From: Atherix ibis
Lineage: Eukaryota > Arthropoda > Insecta > Diptera > Athericidae
Reading direction: 5' to 3'
Assembly (NCBI GenBank): GCA_958298945.1
Contig: OY282607.1
Location: 48,461,020 to 48,525,019, forward strand
DNA: 64,000 bases
Shown here: in pieces, positions 55,364 to 64,000 of the stretch
How positions within the stretch are numbered: position 1 is the first letter of the stretch
Layout: each line of letters begins with the position of its first letter
Position numbers and translations under genes: made by a program
Notes under the pieces: model-generated
Database searches by the model: none
What the model was told of the DNA's origin: nothing
The model's input: the letters and a program-made list of their open reading frames with translations, nothing else

Positions 55364-56960
55364 TGATTTTGCTGGAAATTGTGACAATAAAATTGAAACT
55401 TCTAGTGTATATGATATTAGTTTTTACAGGATTCCTCAGCCTATTCAAAGGTGAGTTCATAAAACGTCCGGTTGTGCCCAGAAGTCACCTGCGATCGCCG
55501 GTACGCAGAAACCTTTCCTGGAGGGATTGTCAAACTGGAAAATCGTGGTGCAAAATCAAAATACCTGGACTTTTTTGAGTTTACTATGGAGTTAGCCTCA
55601 TTCCTCAGGATTTTCGTATTGTTGGTAAGCGGTATCACTTTCTTTGTTATTTAAAATATATCCACTTATTTTATTATGATTTATTTATAATTTTTTTGGG
55701 CATTCCTTTAGAAAACTTAAACTTACTTTCCATTAGTATAAGCAAATGTATTCCTTTTTCTCTTAAATTTTTAATTTAAAAATTATTCAATACATTTAAG
55801 GCATTTTCCAATAAGCTGACCATTTCTCTTATAAACTAATGTGTTCCCCTACTAACTTAAACCTAAAATTATTGATTAATTTATTCCGAATAATGACTAA
55901 AGTGACTATTTGGCGCTACATTGTAATTATGGCAGTATATATTTCATACAAATTTTCTACTTATTGCATTTTAATTTCAATATCTTATTATACATCCTCA
56001 AATATGATTTTTTTAAGATTCTATAATATTTATTAGTCGATAGAACTGATCATTTATTCAACAACACCAATTTTATTTTATTTATTTGTATACTTAAAAT
56101 CAAAAAAATTTATTTTCAAATTAACTAAATATATTATTAGCTATTGTTTTTCTATCAATTTATTTTTATAAATATATAGTTAACTACTTATTAGTTATTT
56201 ATTTAATGTCTTATTAATAAATTAATTTTACGGGAAAACAGTTTTTGTTTTTTGCATAATAATGCAGTGCTATATACAAGTATGTTCAAAAACTGCATTG
56301 AATGCGAAATGTGTTAGTTTTAAATATGGCAATTGCATAGCTGAAACCAATTAAAAAAATATTGTAGAAGAAGACTACTGAGGTGAATATCCCCCTCTTA
56401 AAAAAAACTGCATTCGGTTACAATTTTCATAATTATAAATTTCATAACATTTACTCTACTAAAAATAGTATTTGTAAAAAAATATTGTATCTCATAACAT
56501 TATAACTAAGAATCGTTCTACGCATTCGTTTCATAAACTTTACGGTTTTCTTAATTCAAAGTTGTAACTTAAATTGTCGTATTATTTTCAAATATTTTGT
56601 GCCAAAACCGACTTAATATATTTGGTATAGAGCACTAATCAACCTCGATTAAAAAGTTGACTATTTCGCTTTACCATATGTACCCATTAATACTTGTTAT
56701 TAAAACTATACAAAAAAAAGTTGGGTATTATCAAAAATACCTGTCACATGGGTAAAGAAAATTAATATTTTAATTTTTTTTTTTACCTAAACATGTTAGG
56801 TATTTTCAAAAATACTGTCAGTTGAAATCATTAAAATTTCTTAGCCTTTGTAATTATTTCAGATAATATATATTTTTAAATTAGAAAAATTTTCTGTAAC
56901 CGTTATTTAAAGTAAACTTTTCTTAATAATAATTTAAAGGAAACTGAGCTTGCGTTAAAT
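55364..56960. other. Spacer; less AT-rich start, then AT-rich
   Basis: 55420-55630 is noticeably richer in GC and contains a 21-bp segment (55430-55450) with textbook splice signals on both sides (TTTTTACAG and GTGAGT). Nothing else could be recognised. The remainder is AT-rich without features. Confidence 0.45.
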
Positions 56961-56961
56961 A

Positions 56962-58112
56962 CGAGGGTCGTCAATAAGTCCTTAGAAAAAGATGGAAAGA
57001 AACTGTTTTTTAAAAACATAATCTCCTTTTAGCCCTATACACTTTTCCAACAGTTTTTCCAAAAATTTTATCCCGTCCAAAAAATATGATTTCGGAAGTT
57101 CTGCAAAATACTCATCCGTTTGAGCAATGACGTCCTTGTTGGAAGTGAACCGTCGTCCGCCAAGCCATTTCTTCAGATTGGGGAGAAGAAAATAGTCACT
57201 CGGGGCCAAATCTGGTGAATAAGTGGGATGCTGCAACAATTCCATTCTCAATTCCACAATTTTGGCCATGGAAACAGCGCAGGTGTGCACACGCGCATTG
57301 TTCTGATGCAAGAGGATTTTTTTCTTCTTCAGATGGGGGCGTTTCTCTTTGATTTCCTCGCTCAACCGTTGCAATAACGACGCGTAATACGCTCCTGTTA
57401 TTGTTTTTCCTTTTCCCAAGTAGTCGATAAAAATGATGCCCTGCGAATCCCAAAAGACCGTGGCCATCACCTTGCCGGCCGATGGCACAGTTTTTGCCTT
57501 CTTCGGAGCCCGTTCACCCTTAAAAATCCACTGTGATGACTGTCTCTTCGTTTCTGGAGTGTAGTAGTGTATCCAGGTTTCGTCCACAGTGACATATCGA
57601 CGAAGGAATTCGGCAGGATTGCGATGAAAGAGTGCCAACATAGCCTCAGAGTCCACTACACGATTGCGCTTATTCTCCTCTGAGAGCAAACGCGGCACCC
57701 ATCTTGCCGAAATTTTTTTCACAGACAATTTTTCATGCAAAATTGAAGCGACTGCACCTTGTGATATGCCCGTGGCCTCAACTAATTCGCGCACTTTAAT
57801 TCGCCGATCGTTCAAAATCAGATCGTGGATTTTGTCGATGATTTCAGGAGTAGACACCTCAACTGGGCGTCCTGAACGATGTTCATCTTTTGTGGATGAA
57901 CGGACACGTTTAAATTCATTCACCCAATTGTAAACCGTCGCAAACACAGGTGCAGATGTGCCATGAACTGCATCCAACTCGGCTTTGATTTCTTTCGGGC
58001 TTAAGCCTTTCAAATGGAGATGTTTGATGACAGCCCAAAACTTGCTTTTTTCCATTGTTATGCACAAATAAATGTCGTTAACTTTAATCGACGATAGAAA
58101 CTGACCTACGCT
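56962..58112 (-). mobile_element. Mariner type B, third copy, one end lost
   Basis: Left end CGAGGGTCGTCAATAAGTCC after TA (56960-56961), with one T lost compared with other copies. At the transposase-start side it matches type B only to about 58112 (ACCTACGCTAT). The outer ~120 bp with the second inverted repeat are absent. Confidence 0.92.
56982..58055 (-). pseudogene. Mariner type B transposase, open frame but catalytic Asp lost
   Basis: An uninterrupted minus-strand frame from MEKSKFWAVIKHLHLKGLSP (58055) through VTVDETWIHYY (first Asp and its Glu neighbour normal), HQNNARVHT (second Asp replaced by Asn) and SPDLAPSDYFLL (third Asp). The C-terminus is altered by a deletion: after GDYV it runs into F-K-K-Q-F-L-S-I-F-F instead of E-K-stop. 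The loss of the second metal-binding Asp should abolish cleavage. It is long enough to look like a gene to automatic annotation but should be treated as a dead copy. Confidence 0.92.
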
Positions 58113-58210
58113 ATATTAAACCAGTATTGCTATTATACTGCCATTTTTTCTAAATTTTATTTTATATTTACAACTATAAAAAATAACAAGTAAATCTGAT
58201 ATACGTGTAT

Positions 58211-59880
58211 AGGGTGCATTTTATGTTCCAGGTCGAAGTTTTCTTTTAATAACTTTTATATCATATAAATTTATAATTTATATTTTATTGATTAAGTATG
58301 TAGTCCTTAGCATTATGTATGGAATATGATGTCGGTACAATGCCTAATTCTGGTCGCAAAGGCATATTTTTCATAACATTTTCTCCGACTTCTGGTGTTA
58401 TTTCAGCAATTTCGTTTCGAATGTTATCCTTAAGCATCAAGGTTAGTGTTCACCTTTTTCTTCAAGTACCCCCATACGAAGAAATCAGGAGGTTTCAAAT
58501 CAAGGGATCTTGGGGGCCAGTCGATATCACCACTTTTAACATTATTCGGCCGGGAAAAATTTCTCTCAAAATTTGCATCGTAGCACGAGCTGTGTGTGAT
58601 GTGGAATCGACTTTTTGCAACCACATGTTCTGTAGGCCTAATTAATTCAATTCGGGCAGAAGAAAGTTTTCTAAACATCTTTTGATATCGGTCACCAGTA
58701 ACTGTTACAGCATCGCCTCCAGCATCCTAAAAGAAATATGGCCCAATGATACCGCCGGCCCAAATGCAGCACTATAGAGTTACTCTACGATGGTGGTCTT
58801 TGAGGTATCAGTTGAGGTTTTTCAGTGCCCCAACATTGGCTATTCTGTTTATTAAGAAAGCCAGCCAAGTCGAAGTGTGTTTTGTCGCTCATATCAGTTG
58901 CGGGGTTTCAGTGCCCCAATCGCGGCATTCTGATTATTAACAAAGCCAGCCAAGTCGAAATACACTTCATCGCTCATATCAGTTGAGGGTTTTCAGTGCC
59001 TCAATAGTGGCTATTCTGTTTGTTAAAAAAGCCAGTCAAGTCGGAGTGTGCTTCGTCGCTCATATCAGCCGAGGGTTTTCAGTGCCCCAATAGCGTCTAT
59101 TCTATTTATTAACAAATCCAGCAAAGTCGAAGTGTGCTTCGTCGCTAATACCAGTTGAGGGTTTTTAGGGCCCCAATAGTGGCTATTCCGTTTGTTAACA
59201 AAGCCAGCCAAGTCGGTGTGGTTCGTCGCTAATACCAGTTGAGGGTTTTTAGGGCCCCAATAGTGCCTATTTCGTTTGTTAACAAAGCCAGCTAAGTCGA
59301 AATGTGCTTCGTCGTTCATATAAGTTGAGGGTTTTAAGTGCCCCAATAGCGTCTATTCGGTTTATTAACAAAGCTAACCTAGTACTTCGTCGCTCATAAT
59401 GGTTTTTTTTTTGCTCGTCTATACCGAGCTGTAAAACTCTAGCACTCCAGTCTCGCCCGCGTTCATGGTCATTTGTCTGCAGCTTTTATGTCAATTGAAT
59501 TTTATACGGATAAAAAGGCAAATATTTTTTGAGAATTTTTAACAAATATGCCGGGGATATTCCCAATTCTTGGGCACCGCGTCGATGAGAGTGTACCCGG
59601 TAATTCAGCAACACTCTGCCTCACTGCATCAATCTTTTCTGGTGTACGTTGGCTTAATTGTCGCCCAGTTTCCGCTTTATCTTCTAGTATATGCATATTT
59701 TCAAAATTATGCATTACACGCTAAAATGTTTTATTAATTTCAACACGTTGTTACGACGTTAGAAGTTCCATAATAAATTGCTATCGACTACTCTCTACGA
59801 CTGTCAAATGGCAATAGACAGATGTCATCCAAACCAAAATGGCGTCCAAACAAAATCGACCTGGTACATAAAAAGTTTTT
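58211..59880 (-). mobile_element. DD41D mariner with an internal minisatellite
   Basis: Candidate ends: TTTTATGTTCCAGGTCGAAG (58219-58238) and an inverted match near 59855-59878 (TCGACCTGGTACATAAAA). Coding blocks on the minus strand: LEDKAETGRQLSQRTPEKID (59690-59630) with A-V-R-Q-S-V-A-E, then the repeated segment (59402-58808), a T-V-T-G-D-x-Y-Q-K-M-F region (about 58710), a QKVDSTSHTARATM second-Asp block (about 58620), and DWPPRSLDLKPPDFFVWGYL (58520-58450) with the third Asp. Frameshifts abound. TA flanks not established. Confidence 0.75.
58808..59402. repeat. Seven-unit, ~86-bp tandem array derived from a mariner transposase
   Basis: Units begin with variants of AGGGTTTTCAGTGCCCCAAT and end ...TCGCTCATATCAGTTG. 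Start points are near 58808 (first, partial head), 58912, 58997, 59083, 59155, 59239 and 59325 by eye. Read on the minus strand each unit encodes M-S-D-E-x-H-F-D-L-A-G-F-V-N-K-R-N-x-H-Y-W-G-x-x-N-P-Q-L, the segment holding the first catalytic Asp of DD41D mariners. An 86-bp period is not a multiple of three, so neighbouring units fall in different frames. Units differ from one another by roughly 5-15%. Confidence 0.88.
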
Positions 59881-60479
59881 CAGCCTTTATAACCATAAAA
59901 CCATGCAGAAAAGTAATAGTACTCCTAATTTTATTCTTGCTAATCTTTATTTTATATGATTTTATCCCCTGTATTTAATAAAGTGCTCTGTATTTATTAA
60001 GCAAATCATAAGGACAATGTAGGAAAATAGCTAATTAAGATATATTTAACTATTTAAAATATCTCGATCATAATTTCGTTCCATTCGACGATGGTTGATT
60101 TTAGCATAAATATTTTACCAAAAGATGAACTGATTCTGAAAAAAACTGTCTTGGAACTTTTTATAACACTGCATCAACAAATTACGGAGAAAAGGACATA
60201 CAATAGAAATGAGCTGTGACAATTTTTCTAATGATTAGATCGTGTATCTAATAAAATAAGTAATTGTGTGTAATTGCAGTTTTTAATGAAAATTTGAAGA
60301 ATTTCGAGTATATGACTAAATTATTGTAGTTATACTTAAAGCTTTTCCAGAAAACATTTCGGAATTTTGCGCGGACTTTTGCTAAAGCAAACAAATTGAA
60401 CGTTAATTTATATTAACACCAAAAAGTGTTAAATTACAATTTAGAGCCAGTTTTCAATACGAAAATTCCAAAAAAAAGC
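59881..60479. other. Spacer
   Basis: No supported feature. Confidence 0.5.
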
Positions 60480-61330
60480 CACCACTTGTGTGTGCTATAA
60501 CTTTTTGTCTGTACGAATTAGAGCACCAATTAAATTAAAGAAAAAAAAATAAGCACGTAAAAGAATGAGAAAGCCGCCCCCCCTGAGGCTTTTATGACAC
60601 ACCCGTCGTCAAACTAGCCCTTGCCATTCCACTGACCATTCTCACAGTAAGCAAAAATTGGTAAATGCTAGAAAATTAATCAAACTTTTGCCAGAGCTTT
60701 AAATGCAACGAATGATAAATCAACGAACAGGCGAAAAGTCGATTCCACAATGCTTCCCAGAGCTAAGATACACTCTGGTCACCTTATCAATGCCACTGGA
60801 TAATTGTAGGTGTCTCAATGTGTGCGTGCAAACATCTGACTCGCTGGAAAACCGAAATGGAAGTGGGAATAGCTGGTGACTGGAATGTTAATGATTAGGG
60901 CGGCTGGCGAAGTTACTCCCCTCTCTGCCTGGCTGCGTTCACATTGTGCACGATGTTTTCGGATAGTGGCGCGCCAACCGGCTCATCAGTGGTTTGCCTT
61001 CGGTTGTTTATGTTGGTTGTTTTTTTGGAGCGTTTTGTTCCGTTTCCGATTTCGTTTGGTTCATCTGCTGACTGACTATCGTTATCCGTTTTCGTATCAA
61101 ACATTCAAACGCACACTTTTATAGATATAGAAGCACCCTAGTGACAAAAATATTTGCTTTCCGATTAGACTGAATTGAAAAATGTGAACGATTAATAAAC
61201 ACAATAAATTAAACGCAATAAGTAAGAATCGTAACCGTATTGCTCGTTGTAGTTGCACGATTACGCCAGATGTACTAATGTATGGTATGTACGTACTCGT
61301 TCGAAGTCGTGTTACTGCTACAGTGTAGTT
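60480..61330 (+). other. GC-richer upstream region of a candidate gene
   Basis: This block is clearly richer in GC than its surroundings and lacks transposon motifs. It contains several open frames on both strands (for example 60876-61124 + and 61104-60913 -) with no recognisable domain. Its position just 5' of an apparent transcription start suggests promoter-proximal regulatory DNA; I infer this only from position and composition. Confidence 0.4.
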
Positions 61331-61337
61331 TCTCAGT

Positions 61338-61352
61338 GACTCTCAGTTCGAT
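61338..61352 (+). promoter_or_regulatory. Possible initiator (transcription start)
   Basis: GACTCTCAGTTCG contains T-C-A-G-T-T, the insect initiator consensus, with the A at 61345. A second TCAGTG lies at 61334. I see no good TATA box and only a weak downstream element. A long A/T-rich leader without early ATG open frames follows to 62003. Confidence 0.4.
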
Positions 61353-62002
61353 CCCCACCATAGTTCTTGTTACACTTGATCGATTAACGCATTCCGATTC
61401 TAATTTTGGTAATTAAAGTGTGTCCGATATTCTTTGTAGCGTTTTCTTTTTTTAAACCAAATTCTTTTAATTTGTTTTTTTTTTTTTGATTCAGTTTCAA
61501 GTTTTGTTTCTTAATTTTCTTCAATATTAATTTGGGTGAAAATTTTGAGTTTTTTAAATTTTTAATTTTCAAAGAATATATTTTTATTAAATAAAGGCAA
61601 CTAAAAAAAAAAATGTTAATCAAGACGAAAAGCACTTGTTAAGAAATAATTTTGAATAAGTTATCAAGAGTTAACATACGTAAAAAAATAATATTATTAA
61701 ATAGTTTGATTTTTTCTACAACGAAATCGAAGTGTTGTGTTTTTGAGTGATATTTTTTTCATACATTTTAAATTTGTTCTGTTTTGTTAATTGGCATTTG
61801 CTGAAAGGACTAAAAGTGTAAAATTTTCTAATATTGTTCAATTGTTTGTGCGTTCAAATTTATTGTATTAAAAAAAAAATAAAAAACTTTTTCAAAGTTG
61901 ACAAAATCGTAAATATTTTAACTGAAAACTAAACGGAACTAAATTATTGGAAATTATATCAAGAAATAAAGTTGGAAAAAAAACAAGCAATTCGAAAATT
62001 TT

Positions 62003-62263
62003 ATGGCAACTTCAGTTATTCGAATAACTGCCGTCTCGAATTCGTGCCGAGACAGTTTTAGCAATATTTTTGCCGATTGTGTTAAAAGTTCAAGTGAGGA
62101 GGACGAATGCACCGACAGCTGTTGTTGTGGGCATATTTGGAAGGGTATCAATTTGAAAAAGAATAAATCCCACTATCATCGAACTATTCAAACGTCTATA
62201 AAAATGACCGAAAATCGCAGCATCGCAAACACAACAAACACAAGCAATGGTAACGGAACTGGG
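62003..62263 (+). CDS. First coding exon of an unidentified host gene
   Basis: An ATG at 62003 opens 87 codons that end at a strong donor (ACTGGG|GTAAGT, phase 0). The peptide starts MATSVIRITAVSNSCRDSFS, has an acidic/Ser run (SSSEEDECTD), a cysteine cluster (C-x3-C-C-C) and an Asn/Thr-rich end (IANTTNTSNGNGTG). A second in-frame ATG at 62204 has a better insect start context (AAAAATGACC) and would leave only the Asn/Thr-rich 20 residues. No signal peptide, membrane segment or known domain is seen. The upstream leader of about 650 nt and the donor make this a plausible first exon; the rest of the gene lies beyond the window or in the intron's far side. I do not recognise the protein. Confidence 0.5.
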
Positions 62264-63171
62264 GTAAGTAGTCGTTTTATAGTAAATCTCCCAACAAGTT
62301 ATTAACGGATTATTATAGATATTATTGTAATAAGTCATAAAGTGTTTATGTAGTGGTTAGATCAATCCATTTTTTTTATGGTCTGGGATATTATAGTTGA
62401 TTTAACAACGAACAACGCAGACAATCACGTGATGACATTTCGTATCTAATCGAAAATGATCAGCCTTGTTGTAGATTAGATACAAATAATTACAACAAGT
62501 GGCAAACCATAAAAAGTTATGATTATGCTTCGAACATATCCTATCTGTCATGCCAAATGACTATGTATACCATATGTGTATCATATTTCATCGATTTGGT
62601 AAAATTTTCAACAAAAAAACACAATTTGGAAAAAGAATTTTTAATTAACAAAAAAAAAATATACGAAAGAAAGTGAAAGTCTTTTTTTTTTAAATTATTT
62701 CTATAATTCTAATAACTCTTAATAATTCCTGCTTGTATTCAATTTGGTGTATTAATGATAATTTCTTTAATGAGCGTAGTAAGATTGTCTATCGATCGAT
62801 AGGAAGTTTAGAATTTTTTAAATGAAATATAATTTTTCGTATACAATCGGTCCGAAAATCACGTAAATTAAATTACAGAATCTGAGTTGTCAGATGATAT
62901 CGCAGACTATTGATAATATTACAATTAGATACTTTGATAATTTTCCAAATATACGTAGCTAAGGGATATGAATATTGATATGTACGAACTAAAGGCTGGG
63001 TAAAAAATTTAGTGATAAAATTAATATTAGACAAAAATATTACAGAGTCATTAGACTCATTAGAATACCGCCCTAATGTCTCGTATCTTTTTTCTATAAA
63101 CAGTGTCCCAATGGACTAGCTAGTTTCATTCCATCCCCTCAATTACTTCACCAAGAAATCACATCAGTTTA
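62264..63171 (+). other. Intron start / AT-rich sequence
   Basis: Follows the 62263 donor. No exon, RNA gene or older repeat was recognised. Confidence 0.45.
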
Positions 63172-64000
63172 TCTTTTATTTTTTTAGTTTTTATTTTAAG
63201 TTTAGATTAATGAGGTACAGGGGGAAACCTTCAAAAGGTACTCGCCTGGAAATTTTTCCTGCCAGGCGAGTTATGCGGGACTTTAACCTCGCTAAAACCT
63301 AACCTGCACCTATGATCTTGCTCCCGGAACGATGGTTCTCCGGCGGCACTCTTTGTAAATACTACTTCGCCGGGGCGTTCTTGTTTGATGCTACAGCTGT
63401 CCCGATGTTATGACGCCTCGCGGCCTATTCTTCGTACGTTGTGTGGAGATCCTTGATAATGGATTCCGCGTACTCTGCAATTCTGTTCCAAGCCGATTGG
63501 CTCTTCAGCATGCACTCCACTATATTTTCTGGACTGATGGAACGGTCCAGATTTCTCTCCAGCTCCACCCGCGTCTCCTCGTAGAGGGGGCACTGGAAGA
63601 ACACGTGTTCTGCGTCTTCGATCACATCGCGGCAATGATGACAGTTTGGGGAGTCAGTTCTCTTGATTCTGTGGAAGTATTCCCGAAAGCATCCCTGCCC
63701 AGTCAAGAGTTGGGTGATGTAATACCCGACTTCCTCGTGCTGGCGAGTGACCCATTTGGTAACATGTGGGATCAGCCGATGAGTCCACCGACCCTTCGTC
63801 GAGTTGTCCCATCTCTCTTGCCAGAGGCGAAGACTCTCGGGTCTCTCCTCTTCACAGAGGACCTTTCGCCGCTCTTCCTTCTTTCTACGATGTTGGCGTT
63901 CTGCCAGGATGTCGATGCCAGGATGTCGATGGGTTGGCATGATGCCACGACGTTGACCACATCGTGTGATACCGTTCGGTATGCTGACGCCACTCTGATC
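63172..64000 (-). mobile_element. R1-clade non-LTR retrotransposon 3' end (continues past window)
   Basis: Minus strand: the ORF2 C-terminus, then a ~200-bp 3' untranslated region including a GC-rich inverted repeat (CTCGCCTGG ... CCAGGCGAG, 63240-63270), and an A-rich end (complement of the T-rich 63172-63200). It inserts within or after the candidate gene's intron, in the opposite orientation. Much less decayed than the R1 copies at the left edge, and of a different family. Confidence 0.85.
63425..64000 (-). pseudogene. R1-clade ORF2 C-terminus, one frameshift
   Basis: The main frame (63940-63425) holds RLWQERWDNSTKGRWTHRLI, EEVGYYITQLLTGQGCFREY, and the zinc knuckle NCHHCRDVIEDAEHVFFQCP (C-x2-C-x8-H-x4-C), ending I-K-D-L-H-T-T-Y-E-E-stop. 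The upstream frame (from 63993) has SAYRTVSHDVVNVVASCQPI, the end of the reverse transcriptase. The two frames are joined by I-D-I-L-A, where an exact 14-bp tandem duplication (63904-63917 and 63918-63931) throws the frame by two. Without that duplication the protein reads straight through. The enzyme's upstream part is outside the window. Confidence 0.88.

Noticed and set aside
60913..61104. 63-codon charged minus-strand frame in the GC-richer block
   Set aside because: No family, and the opposite strand is equally open; kept only as part of the upstream region description.
61340..61356. CAGTTCGATCCCC, which looks like a tRNA T-loop
   Set aside because: No matching acceptor, D arm or anticodon arm within 80 bp; an initiator reading fits better.
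61384..61635. 83-codon Lys-rich minus-strand frame opposite the candidate gene's leader
   Set aside because: It reads a T-rich leader backwards; low complexity and no start context.

Overview
This is an AT-rich, gene-poor stretch of insect genome, most likely from a fly (Diptera). Three things point there: the one clearly recognisable host gene matches the fly form of its family; the interspersed repeats are mariner, R1-clade and Jockey elements; and the genes are split by multi-kilobase AT-rich introns. I see no prokaryotic features, no CRISPR array and no intact non-coding RNA gene. I found no new multi-gene system. The novelty here is in how elements have rearranged and in one host-gene splicing choice.

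Layout. 1-12 kb is repeat-rich: two convergent R1-clade fragments (about 0.6-1.9 and 3.6-4.8 kb), a DD41D mariner scrap, an RNase H scrap, a nearly intact mariner (6345-7638), Jockey-like and R1-like reverse transcriptase debris (8.2-9.7 kb) and a decayed mariner (10122-11385). 13.8-15.05 kb is mariner debris duplicated in tandem. 15158-33464 (+) holds most of a mitochondrial folate/FAD carrier gene of the SLC25A32 type; its first exon is not visible and probably lies upstream. Two long introns hold four mariner copies, all antisense to the gene. 34.6-38.4 kb holds another mariner, a decayed Gypsy pol and two opposed Jockey scraps. 39.0-44.2 kb is a degraded Jockey element with a full-length-ORF mariner (42658-43949) nested in it. 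45.3-60 kb is a patchwork of mariner copies from several lineages, a hAT remnant, a 369-bp MITE and a 7-unit minisatellite made from a mariner transposase segment. 60.5-62.26 kb looks like the promoter, 5' leader and first coding exon of an unidentified host gene on the + strand. 63.17-64 kb is the 3' end of another R1-clade element on the - strand.

The mariners fall into at least six types by sequence and ends: A (one copy, 6345), B (three copies: 10122, 42658, 56962), C (four copies: 20218, 31413, 46968, 50640), D (three copies: 23840, 34599, 45314), E (Mos1/mauritiana-like, two copies: 16907, 54352) and DD41D rosa-like (about 49.2, about 58.2 and a scrap at 2.2 kb). Two C copies share a rearrangement that replaced the transposase 3' end with an inverted copy of the element's own 5' end, giving roughly 200-bp terminal inverted repeats. 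Separately, five copies from three types carry Asn at the second catalytic Asp position.

All family calls come from reading translated sequence by eye; no database search was run.
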